From: Chlamydiia bacterium
Lineage (GTDB): Bacteria; Chlamydiota; Chlamydiia; Chlamydiales; 2-12-FULL-49-11
Direction: 5' to 3'
DNA: 36,424 nt
Assembly: GCA_022601435.1 (NCBI GenBank)
Contig: JAJACQ010000032.1
Location: 1-36,424, forward strand
The notes below the pieces were generated by a model. That model was given only the letters and a program-made list of their open reading frames with translations, had not been told where the DNA came from and ran no database searches. Both the position numbers and the translations under genes were made by a program. Numbering within the stretch: position 1 is the stretch's first letter; the number at the start of each line of letters is the position of its first letter. Below, one piece after another: positions 17,187 to 24,524 of the stretch.

Positions 17187-17936
17187 TTATCCCCTTATTA
17201 CTCTGGTATAAAAATCTTTCCACTCTTCAGCATACTCGCTGTCTATCTCTCGCTTTCCTTTCCAAGTAGGATAAACTGGTCCACCCGTTGTAAAGTGTAC
17301 ATTTTTTGGATTTATATCTGCGTCTGATGTTCCGTCTAGCCAGTTCCACTCAACTGGAATATCTCCAATGGGATAGATATCGACCCATTCAAAAGCATGT
17401 AGCCAGCTTCCAGCTCTAACATTAACATCAGAAATTGTTAGCTGTTTCATCCAAGGATGATCGCAATTCCATAGAACAAAGGATGACCAGTTCTTTCTGT
17501 TATAGATGGTTTGTATCTGACCATCCATCTTTTCTTTTTCTTGAGGAACATGTATATGCTGCACACAGCTAATAACATTTTCTTTATCTGATCCATATAC
17601 ATCAAATACTTCTGTAATGTCTGAACGAACAAACATATCAGCATCCATAAATAATGCTAGACCAGACATCTGATTTAGAAAGGGTACTAGAAACCTAGTA
17701 AAGCTAAACTCAGTAGAGAAGGGTTTGCCATCAAAAACATCAACCTTCGTACCTTCTAAGTTATACTCTGGACTGCGCCAATACAAGCCAGCCCTGCGAA
17801 CTTCCTTCTGTACAATAGGGACTATATTATACGTATCAGAAGTGTTCATACGTATAGACTTATCTAGAACTCTAACATAGTCATATTCACGAGGATCATA
17901 GCCTATGTATATTGTTGGTAGTTTATTGATAGGCAA
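17187..17936 (-). CDS. Glycosyltransferase, GT8-like
   Basis: 249 residues. Start is TTG 17936, chosen because AGGAG lies 8 bases upstream and no nearby in-frame ATG exists. PTIYIGYDPREYDYVRVLDK opens a GT-A fold. LALFMDADMFVRSDI carries the metal-binding DxD (D98, D100). WNWLDGTSDAD and VHFTTGGPVYPTWKG at the end resemble the C-terminal metal-binding H-x-x-G signature of GT8 enzymes. It would move a sugar from a nucleotide-sugar donor. It lies 3 bp upstream of the three-domain fusion and directly downstream of Hsp20, in one leftward unit. Acceptor unknown; a phage structural protein or the host envelope are both possible. Confidence 0.7.
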   Translation of the reverse strand: MPINKLPTIYIGYDPREYDYVRVLDKSIRMNTSDTYNIVPIVQKEVRRAGLYWRSPEYNLEGTKVDVFDGKPFSTEFSFTRFLVPFLNQMSGLALFMDADMFVRSDITEVFDVYGSDKENVISCVQHIHVPQEKEKMDGQIQTIYNRKNWSSFVLWNCDHPWMKQLTISDVNVRAGSWLHAFEWVDIYPIGDIPVEWNWLDGTSDADINPKNVHFTTGGPVYPTWKGKREIDSEYAEEWKDFYTRVIRG

Positions 17937-17947
17937 ACCCTGTACTC

Positions 17948-18385
17948 CTACTCTATTGTAATTTGTTTTGGTTTTTGTTCTTCTGGAATTTCCTTCTCAA
18001 TTTCAATATGAAGCATTCCATTATCCATCTTACAAGATACTACACGCATTAAATCTGCAAGATAAAATACTCTGTGAAAATCACGTTTAGCAATACCTTT
18101 GTACTTATACATTTCTAAAGAAGCATCTTCATCCTTTGTTTCCTTTGTTGTCTTTACAACTAAAAGATTTGGTTCAATTTCTACAATAACATCTTCTTTT
18201 GAGAAGCCAGCTAGAGCCATCTCAATTACATGTTTGTTACCATCTTTATAGATATTGTGTGGGGGATACGTTCCTGAGTTTGAGATAGACTGTGCTACGT
18301 ATGACAGAGGCTCAAACTTATTCTCATAGTCTAGCATGAAGTTACGCATCTTCTCAAATTGAGGGGAAAAAGAGATTAGATTCAT
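17948..18385 (-). CDS. Small heat-shock protein Hsp20 (alpha-crystallin domain)
   Basis: 145 residues, ATG behind AAAGGAATACACA. Residues ~40-130 are an alpha-crystallin domain of the IbpA type: YPPHNIYKDGNKHVIEMALA, GFSKEDVIVEIEPNLLVVK, YKGIAKRDFHRVFYLADLM, MDNGMLHIEIEKEIPE, ending KPKQITIE. Length is normal for IbpA/IbpB. It is an ATP-independent holdase; phage Hsp20 is well known in T4-like cyanophages and is thought to protect capsid or tail proteins late in infection. It is the first gene after a promoter and terminator nest, heading the Hsp20-glycosyltransferase-terS unit. Confidence 0.93.
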   Translation of the reverse strand: MNLISFSPQFEKMRNFMLDYENKFEPLSYVAQSISNSGTYPPHNIYKDGNKHVIEMALAGFSKEDVIVEIEPNLLVVKTTKETKDEDASLEMYKYKGIAKRDFHRVFYLADLMRVVSCKMDNGMLHIEIEKEIPEEQKPKQITIE

Positions 18386-18421
18386 TGTGTATTCCTTTCA
18401 TTATAGCATATAGCAAATACG

Positions 18422-18457
18422 AAAAAAAAGAGCAGTCCTAATTCTTAGCAACTGCTC
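18422..18457 (-). terminator. Rho-independent terminator (leftward)
   Basis: On the - strand GAGCAGT (from 18457) pairs with ACTGCTC (to 18430), with inner CTAA/TTAG pairing (18438-18441 with 18445-18448), followed directly by eight T (the complement of A at 18422-18429). It ends transcripts from the replication and nucleotide-metabolism genes after the 2OG oxygenase. Confidence 0.85.
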
Positions 18458-18461
18458 CTTT

Positions 18462-18490
18462 ATTATATAGGTCTATTTTTAAAAAGTCAA
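18462..18490 (-). promoter_or_regulatory. Sigma70-type promoter for the Hsp20-glycosyltransferase-terS unit
   Basis: On the - strand TTGACT (18490-18485), a 17-base AT-rich spacer and a perfect TATAAT (18467-18462). The predicted start (about 18455) falls at the head of the terminator hairpin, about 70 bases before the Hsp20 ATG. Strength is inferred from consensus match only. Confidence 0.65.
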
Positions 18491-18499
18491 CAACTTTTT

Positions 18500-19075
18500 T
18501 TATTTAAATGGTGGTCCTCTAAACCAACATACAAGAGAGTATCGTTTTCCCGTTGTAACTGGTGTTACTCTATGGTGTAGAAAAGAAGGAAAGACAACAA
18601 TGCTTCCCGTCTCGCGCATACCCTTTATATTAGTTTTTCGATTTGTTATGTCTGGTGCACACCAGTGTTCTATTTCAAAGTCACCACCTTTATAGTCTTC
18701 ATTTAGTGAAATGCTAACAGAAAGTTTTCTAAATTGAGTGTCTTCTGGAAGTTCTACACCTACATCTATATGCCAATCATAGAATTGTTCTGGTGCATAA
18801 CAAGATAATTGAGGTGTTTCATAAGTCGTAATATCAAAGTTCCAGCCAGCATCTTCATTTGCTTTCTGTACATACAACTGCATTATTTCAATTATATCTG
18901 AATTATTTATCCATTTAATAGAATTATTTCGGACTTCTGTTTGTATCTCTGTTTTGTTTTCTCTATAAACACCAGCTTTCTCTGCATCATGTTCTTTGAA
19001 CATGGAGAGCATAGCATTACAAAAATTTTTTGGTAGTTCTCTTTCATACAGATAGTATGGATAAGGCCAGAGCAT
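18500..19075 (-). CDS. 2-oxoglutarate/Fe(II)-dependent oxygenase (PKHD/prolyl-4-hydroxylase-like)
   Basis: 191 residues, coupled to the upstream HNH gene by TAATG. The double-stranded beta-helix signature is complete: YDWHIDVG gives H102-x-D104, RKLSVSISLNEDYKGGDFEI follows, GSIVVFPSFLHHRVTPV gives the distal histidine (H168), and KRYSLVCWFRGPPF has the 2-oxoglutarate-binding arginine (R178). Such enzymes hydroxylate proteins, nucleic acids or small molecules using O2 and 2-oxoglutarate. Related proteins are common in marine cyanophages and pelagiphages, where the substrate is unknown. It ends just before a terminator. Here it may act on a virion protein or DNA base; no substrate evidence is visible. 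Confidence 0.88.
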   Translation of the reverse strand: MLWPYPYYLYERELPKNFCNAMLSMFKEHDAEKAGVYRENKTEIQTEVRNNSIKWINNSDIIEIMQLYVQKANEDAGWNFDITTYETPQLSCYAPEQFYDWHIDVGVELPEDTQFRKLSVSISLNEDYKGGDFEIEHWCAPDITNRKTNIKGMRETGSIVVFPSFLHHRVTPVTTGKRYSLVCWFRGPPFK

Positions 19076-19341
19076 TATGGCCTTCTTCTAGACTTAATAG
19101 ACTTGTCTGAGTTTCTAGAAAAACTGCTATTCTTTTTTCCGTCACGAACACGTAAATTACTACGTTTATTACTACCTCCCTTGCTGAGTGGAACTTTATG
19201 GTCTACGTGTTTTCCATCACCCTTTTTAACTAGCCCTTCACGTACAAGCATACGACGAGCCTTGTTACGTGCTACACGTTTAGCAATATTTTTTGGTTTA
19301 CTTTTTGTTACACGGTTTTCTCTCTTGTAGTCTCTTGCCAT
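19075..19341 (-). CDS. Small HNH-type endonuclease/nucleic-acid-binding protein
   Basis: 88 residues, ATG behind GGGAG. Very basic throughout (ARRMLVREGLVKKGDGKHV; SFSRNSDKSIKSRRRP). The core DHKVPLSKGGSNKRSNLRV matches the HNH consensus DH..PLS.GG.N...NL: D47 and H48 of the first half, N57 and N62 after it. It lacks the CxxC zinc knuckles of many HNH enzymes, and the final H is replaced by N in GKKNSSF, so activity is uncertain. Free-standing HNH proteins of this size occur in marine phages as homing, nicking or packaging-associated nucleases. Translationally coupled to the oxygenase gene. Confidence 0.65.
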   Translation of the reverse strand: MARDYKRENRVTKSKPKNIAKRVARNKARRMLVREGLVKKGDGKHVDHKVPLSKGGSNKRSNLRVRDGKKNSSFSRNSDKSIKSRRRP

Positions 19342-19351
19342 AACTATCTCC

Positions 19352-19504
19352 CTAAATAATTTTGTTGTGTACTTTCTTTATAATATTACTGCCTGTAGTA
19401 ACAAACAGAGAAGGTATAATACTATGTATTAGTAAACATGCTGCAGCTAGACTTAGAGAAAAGCAAATGCTACTAGCAAACGCAAAGTGTTTCCAGTAGG
19501 ACAT
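19352..19504 (-). CDS. Small membrane protein (50 aa), unknown
   Basis: I take ATG 19504 (MSYWKHFAFASSICFSLSLA) with AGAAG upstream, not a longer frame that would overlap nrdB. One strong hydrophobic segment (FASSICFSLSLAAACLLIHS) is followed by a second weaker one and a basic tail (IIKKVHNKII). Type suggests an inner-membrane protein; no family recognised. Lies between nrdB and the HNH gene. Confidence 0.45.
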   Translation of the reverse strand: MSYWKHFAFASSICFSLSLAAACLLIHSIIPSLFVTTGSNIIKKVHNKII

Positions 19505-19526
19505 TTTATTTTCTTCTAAATGTTTC

Positions 19527-20498
19527 TTAGTTTGCCCAAACATCTGACCAGTTTCCTGACAAAGCACCCTTAGCATAATCTGTAGCACGGTTCTCAAAGA
19601 AGTTAGTGTGTGTAGGTGCGTTGATCATAGTCTCTACCCAAGGTAGGGGATTGTTCTTCACTTTGTAAATACCCTTCATACCCATAGAAATAAGACGACG
19701 ATCAGCAATGTACCGAATATATTCTTTAACTTCGTAGTCTCGTAGTCCTTCTACCTTGCCCATCTGAAAAGCTAGATCAACAAACTTATCTTCTAGATCA
19801 ACCATCTGTTCTGCTGTAGCATAAATTTCTGACTTTGTTTTGTCATTCCATACGTCACGGTTCTCCTCGACATAAGTACGAAACAACTTGATCATGCCTT
19901 CAGCGTGTTGCGTCTCGTCTACGATAGACCATGTGACGATCTGTCCCATACCCTTCATTTTACCATGACGAGGAAAGTTTAGCAACATAATGAAGGAGGA
20001 GAAGAGTGCTAGACCCTCAGTAAATGCAGAGATAGCAGCAATCTTTAGAGGAATAGGAGCATTGTCAGATACTTTATCCATAAAGAACTCATGCTTATCT
20101 TTCATTGCTTCGTATTCTAAGAACTCATTATATGTACTATCAGGCATACCTAATGACTCAATAAGGTGAGAATAAGCAGCAACATGTAGAGCCTCACGAG
20201 CAGCAAAGCTGGTCAGCATCATGCGTACTTCAGGCTGTGGAAAGTGTGGTAGATAGTTGTCTACATAACCACCAGCTACATCAATGTCTGACTGTGTAAA
20301 GAAGCGAAAGATATTAGTAAGAAAATACTTCTCTTCCGTAGAAAGATTAGACTTCCAATCCTTAACATCTTCCAGCATTGGTACTTCTGTGTGCAGCCAG
20401 TGTGACTGCTCATGCTTCAGCCATGCGTCATATGCCCATGGATAGTGAAAGGGTTTGAAGTAATTACGTTGGTCTTGTAATTTTAAGTTACTGGTCAT
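19527..20498 (-). CDS. nrdB: Ribonucleotide reductase class I, beta (R2) subunit
   Basis: 323 residues from ATG 20498 (MTSNLKLQDQ); upstream in-frame starts would lie in the preceding gene. Diiron ligands align with E. coli R2: D71 (FFTQSDIDVA), E102 and H105 (REALHVAAYSHLIESLG), E161 (AFTEGLALF), E195 and H198 (IVDETQHAEGM). Y109 sits where the radical tyrosine Y122 of E. coli is, so this is a tyrosyl-radical R2 rather than a Tyr-less class Ic protein. It generates the radical for NrdA to reduce ribonucleotides to deoxyribonucleotides. Separated from nrdA by one small gene. Ends GNWSDVWAN. Confidence 0.95.
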   Translation of the reverse strand: MTSNLKLQDQRNYFKPFHYPWAYDAWLKHEQSHWLHTEVPMLEDVKDWKSNLSTEEKYFLTNIFRFFTQSDIDVAGGYVDNYLPHFPQPEVRMMLTSFAAREALHVAAYSHLIESLGMPDSTYNEFLEYEAMKDKHEFFMDKVSDNAPIPLKIAAISAFTEGLALFSSFIMLLNFPRHGKMKGMGQIVTWSIVDETQHAEGMIKLFRTYVEENRDVWNDKTKSEIYATAEQMVDLEDKFVDLAFQMGKVEGLRDYEVKEYIRYIADRRLISMGMKGIYKVKNNPLPWVETMINAPTHTNFFENRATDYAKGALSGNWSDVWAN

Positions 20499-20523
20499 TA
20501 TGTTCTTTTCTCTGCTGTTATTT

Positions 20524-20757
20524 TCACCAATTCGGTTCACTATAGTCTTTTTCTTTCTTGTATAGAGCAAACCATTCTAGTCCATGTGTTGGACATATCA
20601 TGATCTTCTCTGGAAGTCCTATAGAATCTTTCTCGCCTTCTTCACCACAGATAAAGTATACTCCAAATTTATCCGACATAGAGTGTCTAATTATATTTTC
20701 GTACTTCTCAACCTTCTTGCGAAGTAGCAGCACTTCTTCATAATAATCTTCTGTCAT
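20524..20757 (-). CDS. Small acidic protein between nrdA and nrdB, unknown
   Basis: 77 residues from ATG 20757, eight bases after the nrdA stop; an in-frame GTG at 20775 would overlap nrdA. The N-terminus is a short coiled-coil-like helix (EDYYEEVLLLRKKVEKYENI). The second half has FICGEEGEKDSIGL then IMICPTHGLEWF, with two cysteines, one in a CPxHG context that could be half of a metal site. Position inside the nrdA-nrdB unit suggests a link to reductase or thioredoxin-like redox chemistry, but there is no CxxC motif of a glutaredoxin. No confident function. Confidence 0.5.
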   Translation of the reverse strand: MTEDYYEEVLLLRKKVEKYENIIRHSMSDKFGVYFICGEEGEKDSIGLPEKIMICPTHGLEWFALYKKEKDYSEPNW

Positions 20758-20764
20758 TTTCGTC

Positions 20765-22561
20765 TCAACCCTCACAAGCTAGACATTCTTCACCAGAGGC
20801 TAGTGCCTCCATATCAATTTCTTGAATGATCTGTCTCTCAATCTTACGTGATACCTTGTCAGCCTTACCAATCTTTTCAGAACGGCAGTAGTACATAGTC
20901 TTTAGTCCTTTCTTCCAAGCCATGAAGTGTACAGCGTGTAGGTAGCTGATGTCAACATCGGGTCTAAAGAAAACATTCAACGACTGTGATTGGTCAATAT
21001 ATTGTTGACGATCAGCAGCGTGTTCAATGACCCACCGTTGATCAATCTCCATCGACGTTTTGAACGTATCTTTCTCAATGTCCGTAAGACAACGGAGATG
21101 CTGTACAGAGCCATCATTGGCAATAATAGAAGACCAGATTTTATCGTAGTTAAGTTTATCATCAGAACCACACTTCTCCTTGATAAGTTTGTCTAGGAAC
21201 TTATTCTTGTTTAAAAAAGAACCACTAATCGTATCTTGCCGGTAGGCATTTGCTCGCCAAGGCTCGATGGAAGGAGAGGTGTTTCCCATAATAATTGAAC
21301 TAGAAGCATTGGGTGCAACCGCCATGACGTGACTACAACGTAGTCCTGTTCCTGCTGCGTCTGGTGCTTCTCCTCTATCTGAGCCAAGCTTTCGGTTCGC
21401 TGCATCAAGCTCTGTTCGTATATGTTTAAACATACGTATGTTGACTGACTTTGCAACGGCTGACTCAAAGGCGATACCCTTGCTCTGTAAGTAGGCATGA
21501 AATCCCAACGCTCCAACACCAACTGATCTTTCTCGCATGGCGGAGAACTTAGCACGGCTGATGGAATCAGGAGCATTATTAATAAAAGTCTGAAGAACAT
21601 TATCTAACATCTCCAATACGTCAGAAAGAAATTGTTTGTCCTTTGACCATTCGTCATAATACTCCAGATTTACTGAAGACAAACAACATACAGCAGTACG
21701 ATCATAAGACGTAGGAAGTATAATCTCAGAACAGAGGTTAGACTGATTTATCTTTAGTCCTAGCTGCTTTAACCATGAGGGTAGCTTATCATTTGATCGA
21801 TCAATAAAATGAAGGTATGGCTCTCCTGTTTGCATACGCATCTCTAAAATTCGTTGCCACAACTCCTTTGCAGAGACAACGTCACATACTTTCTTATTGT
21901 GTGGATCACATAACTCCCATGTGTCGTCTATATTAGAATCCACCATGCACACTTCGATTAGCTTCATAAATTTATCACTCACGTTAATACCGTGGTGCAT
22001 GTTTAAGCAGCGGAAGTTCTGATCACCAGTTGGCTTACGCATCTCAAGAAAGAGAAGAATATCAGGATGGTCAATGTCAAGATAGGCAGCATAAGAGCCA
22101 CGTCGTGTCTTTCCCTGACGATAAGCAAGAGAAGAAGCATCATACATCTTTAGATGAGGCATAACACCAGTAGACTTATCATCTGATGACCGTATGCCAA
22201 AGCCTACACCAACTCCACCACCAAGCATGGACAGCCAGTTAGTCTCCGACAAATTATCTACAAGACCTTCTGCACTGTCGTGAATGTAGTTTAGGTAGCA
22301 GGAGATAGGAAGACCACGAGCAGACTTCCCATAAGAAAGAATAGGAGTAGAATAAGATAGCCAGTGATTAGACGAATAGTTGTACAGACGCTGTGCATGT
22401 TCTGGATTAGAAGAAAATGCCTTAGATACATAAGCAAATCTATCTTGAGGAGATAGCTCATGGTCTGTCATATAAGATTCTTTTAGTCGTGCTATACCTA
22501 ACTGATCAAATAAACTATCCCTTTCTGGTTGAACAATAATATTCAGATTAGGTGTAGGCAT
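20765..22561 (-). CDS. nrdA: Ribonucleotide reductase class I, alpha (R1) subunit, no ATP-cone
   Basis: 598 residues, ATG behind GGGAG. Active-site residues are present: C88 (ARGLPISCYLNYI) and C292/C293 (AVCCLSSVNL) for the redox pair, N275-x-C277-x-E279 (QSNLCSEIILP) for the thiyl radical site, the tyrosine pair MYYCRSEK for radical transfer, and a C-terminal ECLACEG giving the CxxC that is re-reduced by thioredoxin or glutaredoxin. It starts almost directly at the catalytic core, lacking the ~100-residue ATP-cone of E. coli NrdA (761 aa), so it should escape dATP feedback inhibition. Pairs with nrdB downstream; feeds DNA synthesis. Confidence 0.95.
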   Translation of the reverse strand: MPTPNLNIIVQPERDSLFDQLGIARLKESYMTDHELSPQDRFAYVSKAFSSNPEHAQRLYNYSSNHWLSYSTPILSYGKSARGLPISCYLNYIHDSAEGLVDNLSETNWLSMLGGGVGVGFGIRSSDDKSTGVMPHLKMYDASSLAYRQGKTRRGSYAAYLDIDHPDILLFLEMRKPTGDQNFRCLNMHHGINVSDKFMKLIEVCMVDSNIDDTWELCDPHNKKVCDVVSAKELWQRILEMRMQTGEPYLHFIDRSNDKLPSWLKQLGLKINQSNLCSEIILPTSYDRTAVCCLSSVNLEYYDEWSKDKQFLSDVLEMLDNVLQTFINNAPDSISRAKFSAMRERSVGVGALGFHAYLQSKGIAFESAVAKSVNIRMFKHIRTELDAANRKLGSDRGEAPDAAGTGLRCSHVMAVAPNASSSIIMGNTSPSIEPWRANAYRQDTISGSFLNKNKFLDKLIKEKCGSDDKLNYDKIWSSIIANDGSVQHLRCLTDIEKDTFKTSMEIDQRWVIEHAADRQQYIDQSQSLNVFFRPDVDISYLHAVHFMAWKKGLKTMYYCRSEKIGKADKVSRKIERQIIQEIDMEALASGEECLACEG

Positions 22562-22563
22562 AG

Positions 22564-22905
22564 CTATTCTCCCGATAGTTTATTTGATTGGTTGTCATGA
22601 ATGTAAAGCATCAGTATACTATAGTGTATGATCTTTAGCAAGTCTTTACGGTTCTTGCCATCTTTTTTACCAAATCTTTTTGCATACTTAAATATATTAC
22701 CCATACAAAAACCTTCACCATATCCAGCATCAACGATTGTGTCTGTAGCCTGATACTTTCCATGAGCATAGTGCTGGTTGTAAGTAGATATGATATACTT
22801 TTTTATTTCTGTTATGTATTTATCTTCATCAAAAATATAATCAGCAGTTGGTATTTTCATCTGAGTCTCCCGCATCATTTTAATAATCTCTTGATCTCTA
22901 TCCAT
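22564..22905 (-). CDS. DUF3310 family protein (phage nucleotide kinase-like)
   Basis: 113 residues from ATG 22905; a GTG at 22911 has better-placed AGGAG and is an alternative. The core is HYAHGKYQATDTIVDAGYGE then FCMGNIFKYAKRFGKKDGKN and RKDLLKIIHYSILMLY. This is the DUF3310 pattern, HY..G...EtId.i...G...F..GN..KY..R.GKK....DL.K...Y. DUF3310 proteins are often annotated as phage nucleotide kinases by relation to T7 gp1.7; catalysis here is unproven. Three bases separate it from nrdA, fitting a role in nucleotide supply. Confidence 0.7.
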   Translation of the reverse strand: MDRDQEIIKMMRETQMKIPTADYIFDEDKYITEIKKYIISTYNQHYAHGKYQATDTIVDAGYGEGFCMGNIFKYAKRFGKKDGKNRKDLLKIIHYSILMLYIHDNQSNKLSGE

Positions 22906-22922
22906 TCTCACACTACCTCTCC

Positions 22923-23285
22923 TTATTCTGCTTTTAGAACCGTATTGATACGCTTTCTTATATACTTAACCTCTTTAGAACGCAAGACCTTAAATGCAAA
23001 GCTACGCATATCGACAGGAGATATTCCTGCCAGATCACATACATCTGTAAAGTCTTGGGATGTTACACCAATAGAAGCAAAGAACCACGCTTGAGCAGAA
23101 CTCCTAGCTAGTTTTTCTTCCTCTGGCTCGCTTAGTGTTTCCGGTTTTGTTGCGTCTAGAAGTGCTTGTAGAATTACGCTTAGAAACAGAACCTTCTCTG
23201 GACTTGTCTGTTTGTTTTCTATTAGTTGTTCTGCGCTTATCAGAAACGTCTCTTCTTCTTCTTCTTCTCGTTGATCTTTGTTCAT
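22923..23285 (-). CDS. Small acidic protein overlapping endonuclease I, possible HTH
   Basis: 120 residues from ATG 23285. Its first 61 codons lie out of frame over the 3' end of the endonuclease I gene (23104-23285). The N-terminus is acidic (MNKDQREEEEEETF). Residues ~40-100 resemble a phage family with a degenerate HTH, 'D......P....E...AR....WF.S....DF..VC..AG..P...R': ALLDATKPETLSE, SAQAWFFASIGVTSQDFTDV, CDLAGISPVDMRSFAFKVLR. The end is basic (RSKEVKYIRKRINTVLKAE). Could bind DNA or regulate replication. The family similarity supports the frame being real despite the long overlap. Confidence 0.55.
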   Translation of the reverse strand: MNKDQREEEEEETFLISAEQLIENKQTSPEKVLFLSVILQALLDATKPETLSEPEEEKLARSSAQAWFFASIGVTSQDFTDVCDLAGISPVDMRSFAFKVLRSKEVKYIRKRINTVLKAE

Positions 23286-23652
23286 CTGACCACTTCTTTA
23301 TAACGTCATGGTCTGAATTTCTACAAAACAAGAAGTCATTTTTAATACACCAGTCAGCATAAGTAGACTTTGCTCCTTTATTCAGTTTGTTGTTTGGATT
23401 GTCGAAGACAAACCGAATGTCCAGTTCTGGAAACTCTTTCCTAATAAACAAATGTTTCTTTCTGTCTTCTAATTTAAATCTTCCCTTTACTTCTAGTAAA
23501 ATACCGTTAGGTAGGAGAAAGTCTGGTAGATATTTCTTATATTCTACCCAAGTATACTTAATATAGTGAGGCTCAAAAGAGTAACTTACATTTAAGCTGT
23601 CTAGTAAATCTCCTGTCTTCTTTTCTGACCCTGATCGATACCTATGCTGCAT
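23104..23652 (-). CDS. Endonuclease I (T7 gp3-like Holliday junction resolvase) with basic tail
   Basis: 182 residues. Residues 1-125 align along T7 endonuclease I: YRSGSEKKTGDLLDSL (E10 as T7 E20), YLPDFLLPNGILLEVKGRFK with D44, E54 and K56 in the places of T7 D55, E65 and K67, then DRKKHLFIRKEFPELDIRFV. All four catalytic positions are kept. It cuts branched DNA and in T7 helps degrade host DNA and resolve replication intermediates. Residues ~126-182 are an extra, disordered Arg/Lys/Ser tail (STRRRRRRDVSDKRR...) overlapping the next gene in another frame. Its start overlaps the exonuclease stop by 11 bp. Confidence 0.92.
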   Translation of the reverse strand: MQHRYRSGSEKKTGDLLDSLNVSYSFEPHYIKYTWVEYKKYLPDFLLPNGILLEVKGRFKLEDRKKHLFIRKEFPELDIRFVFDNPNNKLNKGAKSTYADWCIKNDFLFCRNSDHDVIKKWSDEQRSTRRRRRRDVSDKRRTTNRKQTDKSREGSVSKRNSTSTSRRNKTGNTKRARGRKTS

Positions 23653-24499
23653 TGGTTATTTCAGGTACGTTAGGAACTCTAACAACTTTAACCAAATTCT
23701 TTGGACCATTACTATAAAGGAACGTCCGAATACCCTCACCTTCGTTAGCATCACTCCAACAAGTATGCTTGTAGTCACAAAAATTGCAACCAATATGTAG
23801 TTTAAGATTACCACTACTCCCATCAGGAACAGGATCATAACACTTCTTAGGTGGCTTATCATTTTTTATAAACTCTCGAATGTCATTAATTCGACTTGCT
23901 GAATTAATCAATTCCATATCGTCAATAGGACAGAAACAAATCTCTCCAGATACTTTATCAATAGCCACAAAGCCTACGTCTGTATTGTTATCGGCATCTG
24001 AGTAAGCAGATATCTGTGCGATATATCCAAATGGATCGTCATTAAGAATAGTTTTATCTTTAAATTTTTTAAAGCCAAAGGGAGAGGCTGACTTAAAATC
24101 AACTAGAACACCATCGACAGTAGCATCCTTATGTCCACGTACACCGTTAGACGTAAGCTCTGCCTGTTCTTCTTTAACTTGATGTCCAGCTACCTTACAG
24201 AACAGAATAAGAAGTTGTTCTAAAATATCACCGTATAAAAACTTAATGAGAGTAGGGGCAGAGAGTGCTGTTTTTTCCGCCCCATTCATCTCATACCAAA
24301 TCTTTCTATCCTTATGACCAATTAAGGAAAGACGCAAAGATGGTTCTCTTGGCTTTCTTACTTCAGAGATGGAGGAGGCAACAGAACTGACTACTGCTTC
24401 AGCGAAAGCGTCGAGGTCTTCCTTTTTTATTTTTATTTCCTCTTTGTTGGTAAAGAGACAATAAATATCTTCTACCAGTGTGTCAATCGACTTAGCCAT
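23642..24499 (-). CDS. PD-(D/E)XK exonuclease, Cas4/RecB-like with Fe-S cysteines
   Basis: 285 residues. The nuclease core is visible: LYGDILEQLLILF (E94), RGHKDATVDGVLVDFKSAS with D125 and the D134-x-K136 pair, and the helix YIAQISAYSDA with Q162 (motif QxxxY). Four cysteines, C220, C238, C241 and C247 (KLHIGCNFCDYKHTCW), are spaced as in the iron-sulfur-cluster nucleases of the AddB/Cas4 group. In the replication block it takes the place usually held by T7 gp6 5'-3' exonuclease, so it probably degrades host DNA, removes primers or makes ends for recombination. Overlaps endonuclease I by 11 bp. Confidence 0.8.
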   Translation of the reverse strand: MAKSIDTLVEDIYCLFTNKEEIKIKKEDLDAFAEAVVSSVASSISEVRKPREPSLRLSLIGHKDRKIWYEMNGAEKTALSAPTLIKFLYGDILEQLLILFCKVAGHQVKEEQAELTSNGVRGHKDATVDGVLVDFKSASPFGFKKFKDKTILNDDPFGYIAQISAYSDADNNTDVGFVAIDKVSGEICFCPIDDMELINSASRINDIREFIKNDKPPKKCYDPVPDGSSGNLKLHIGCNFCDYKHTCWSDANEGEGIRTFLYSNGPKNLVKVVRVPNVPEITNAA

Positions 24500-24524
24500 A
24501 TTCTGTTACCTCCTTGATTAGCTA

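Noticed and set aside
19352-19597. 81-codon version of the small membrane protein gene overlapping nrdB
   Set aside because: The extra N-terminal codons lie over the nrdB end without a ribosome site; ATG 19504 with AGAAG gives a normal membrane protein start.
22762-23094. 110-codon + strand frame
   Set aside because: Lies opposite the DUF3310 gene and the 120-aa gene and crosses their boundary; no ribosome site.
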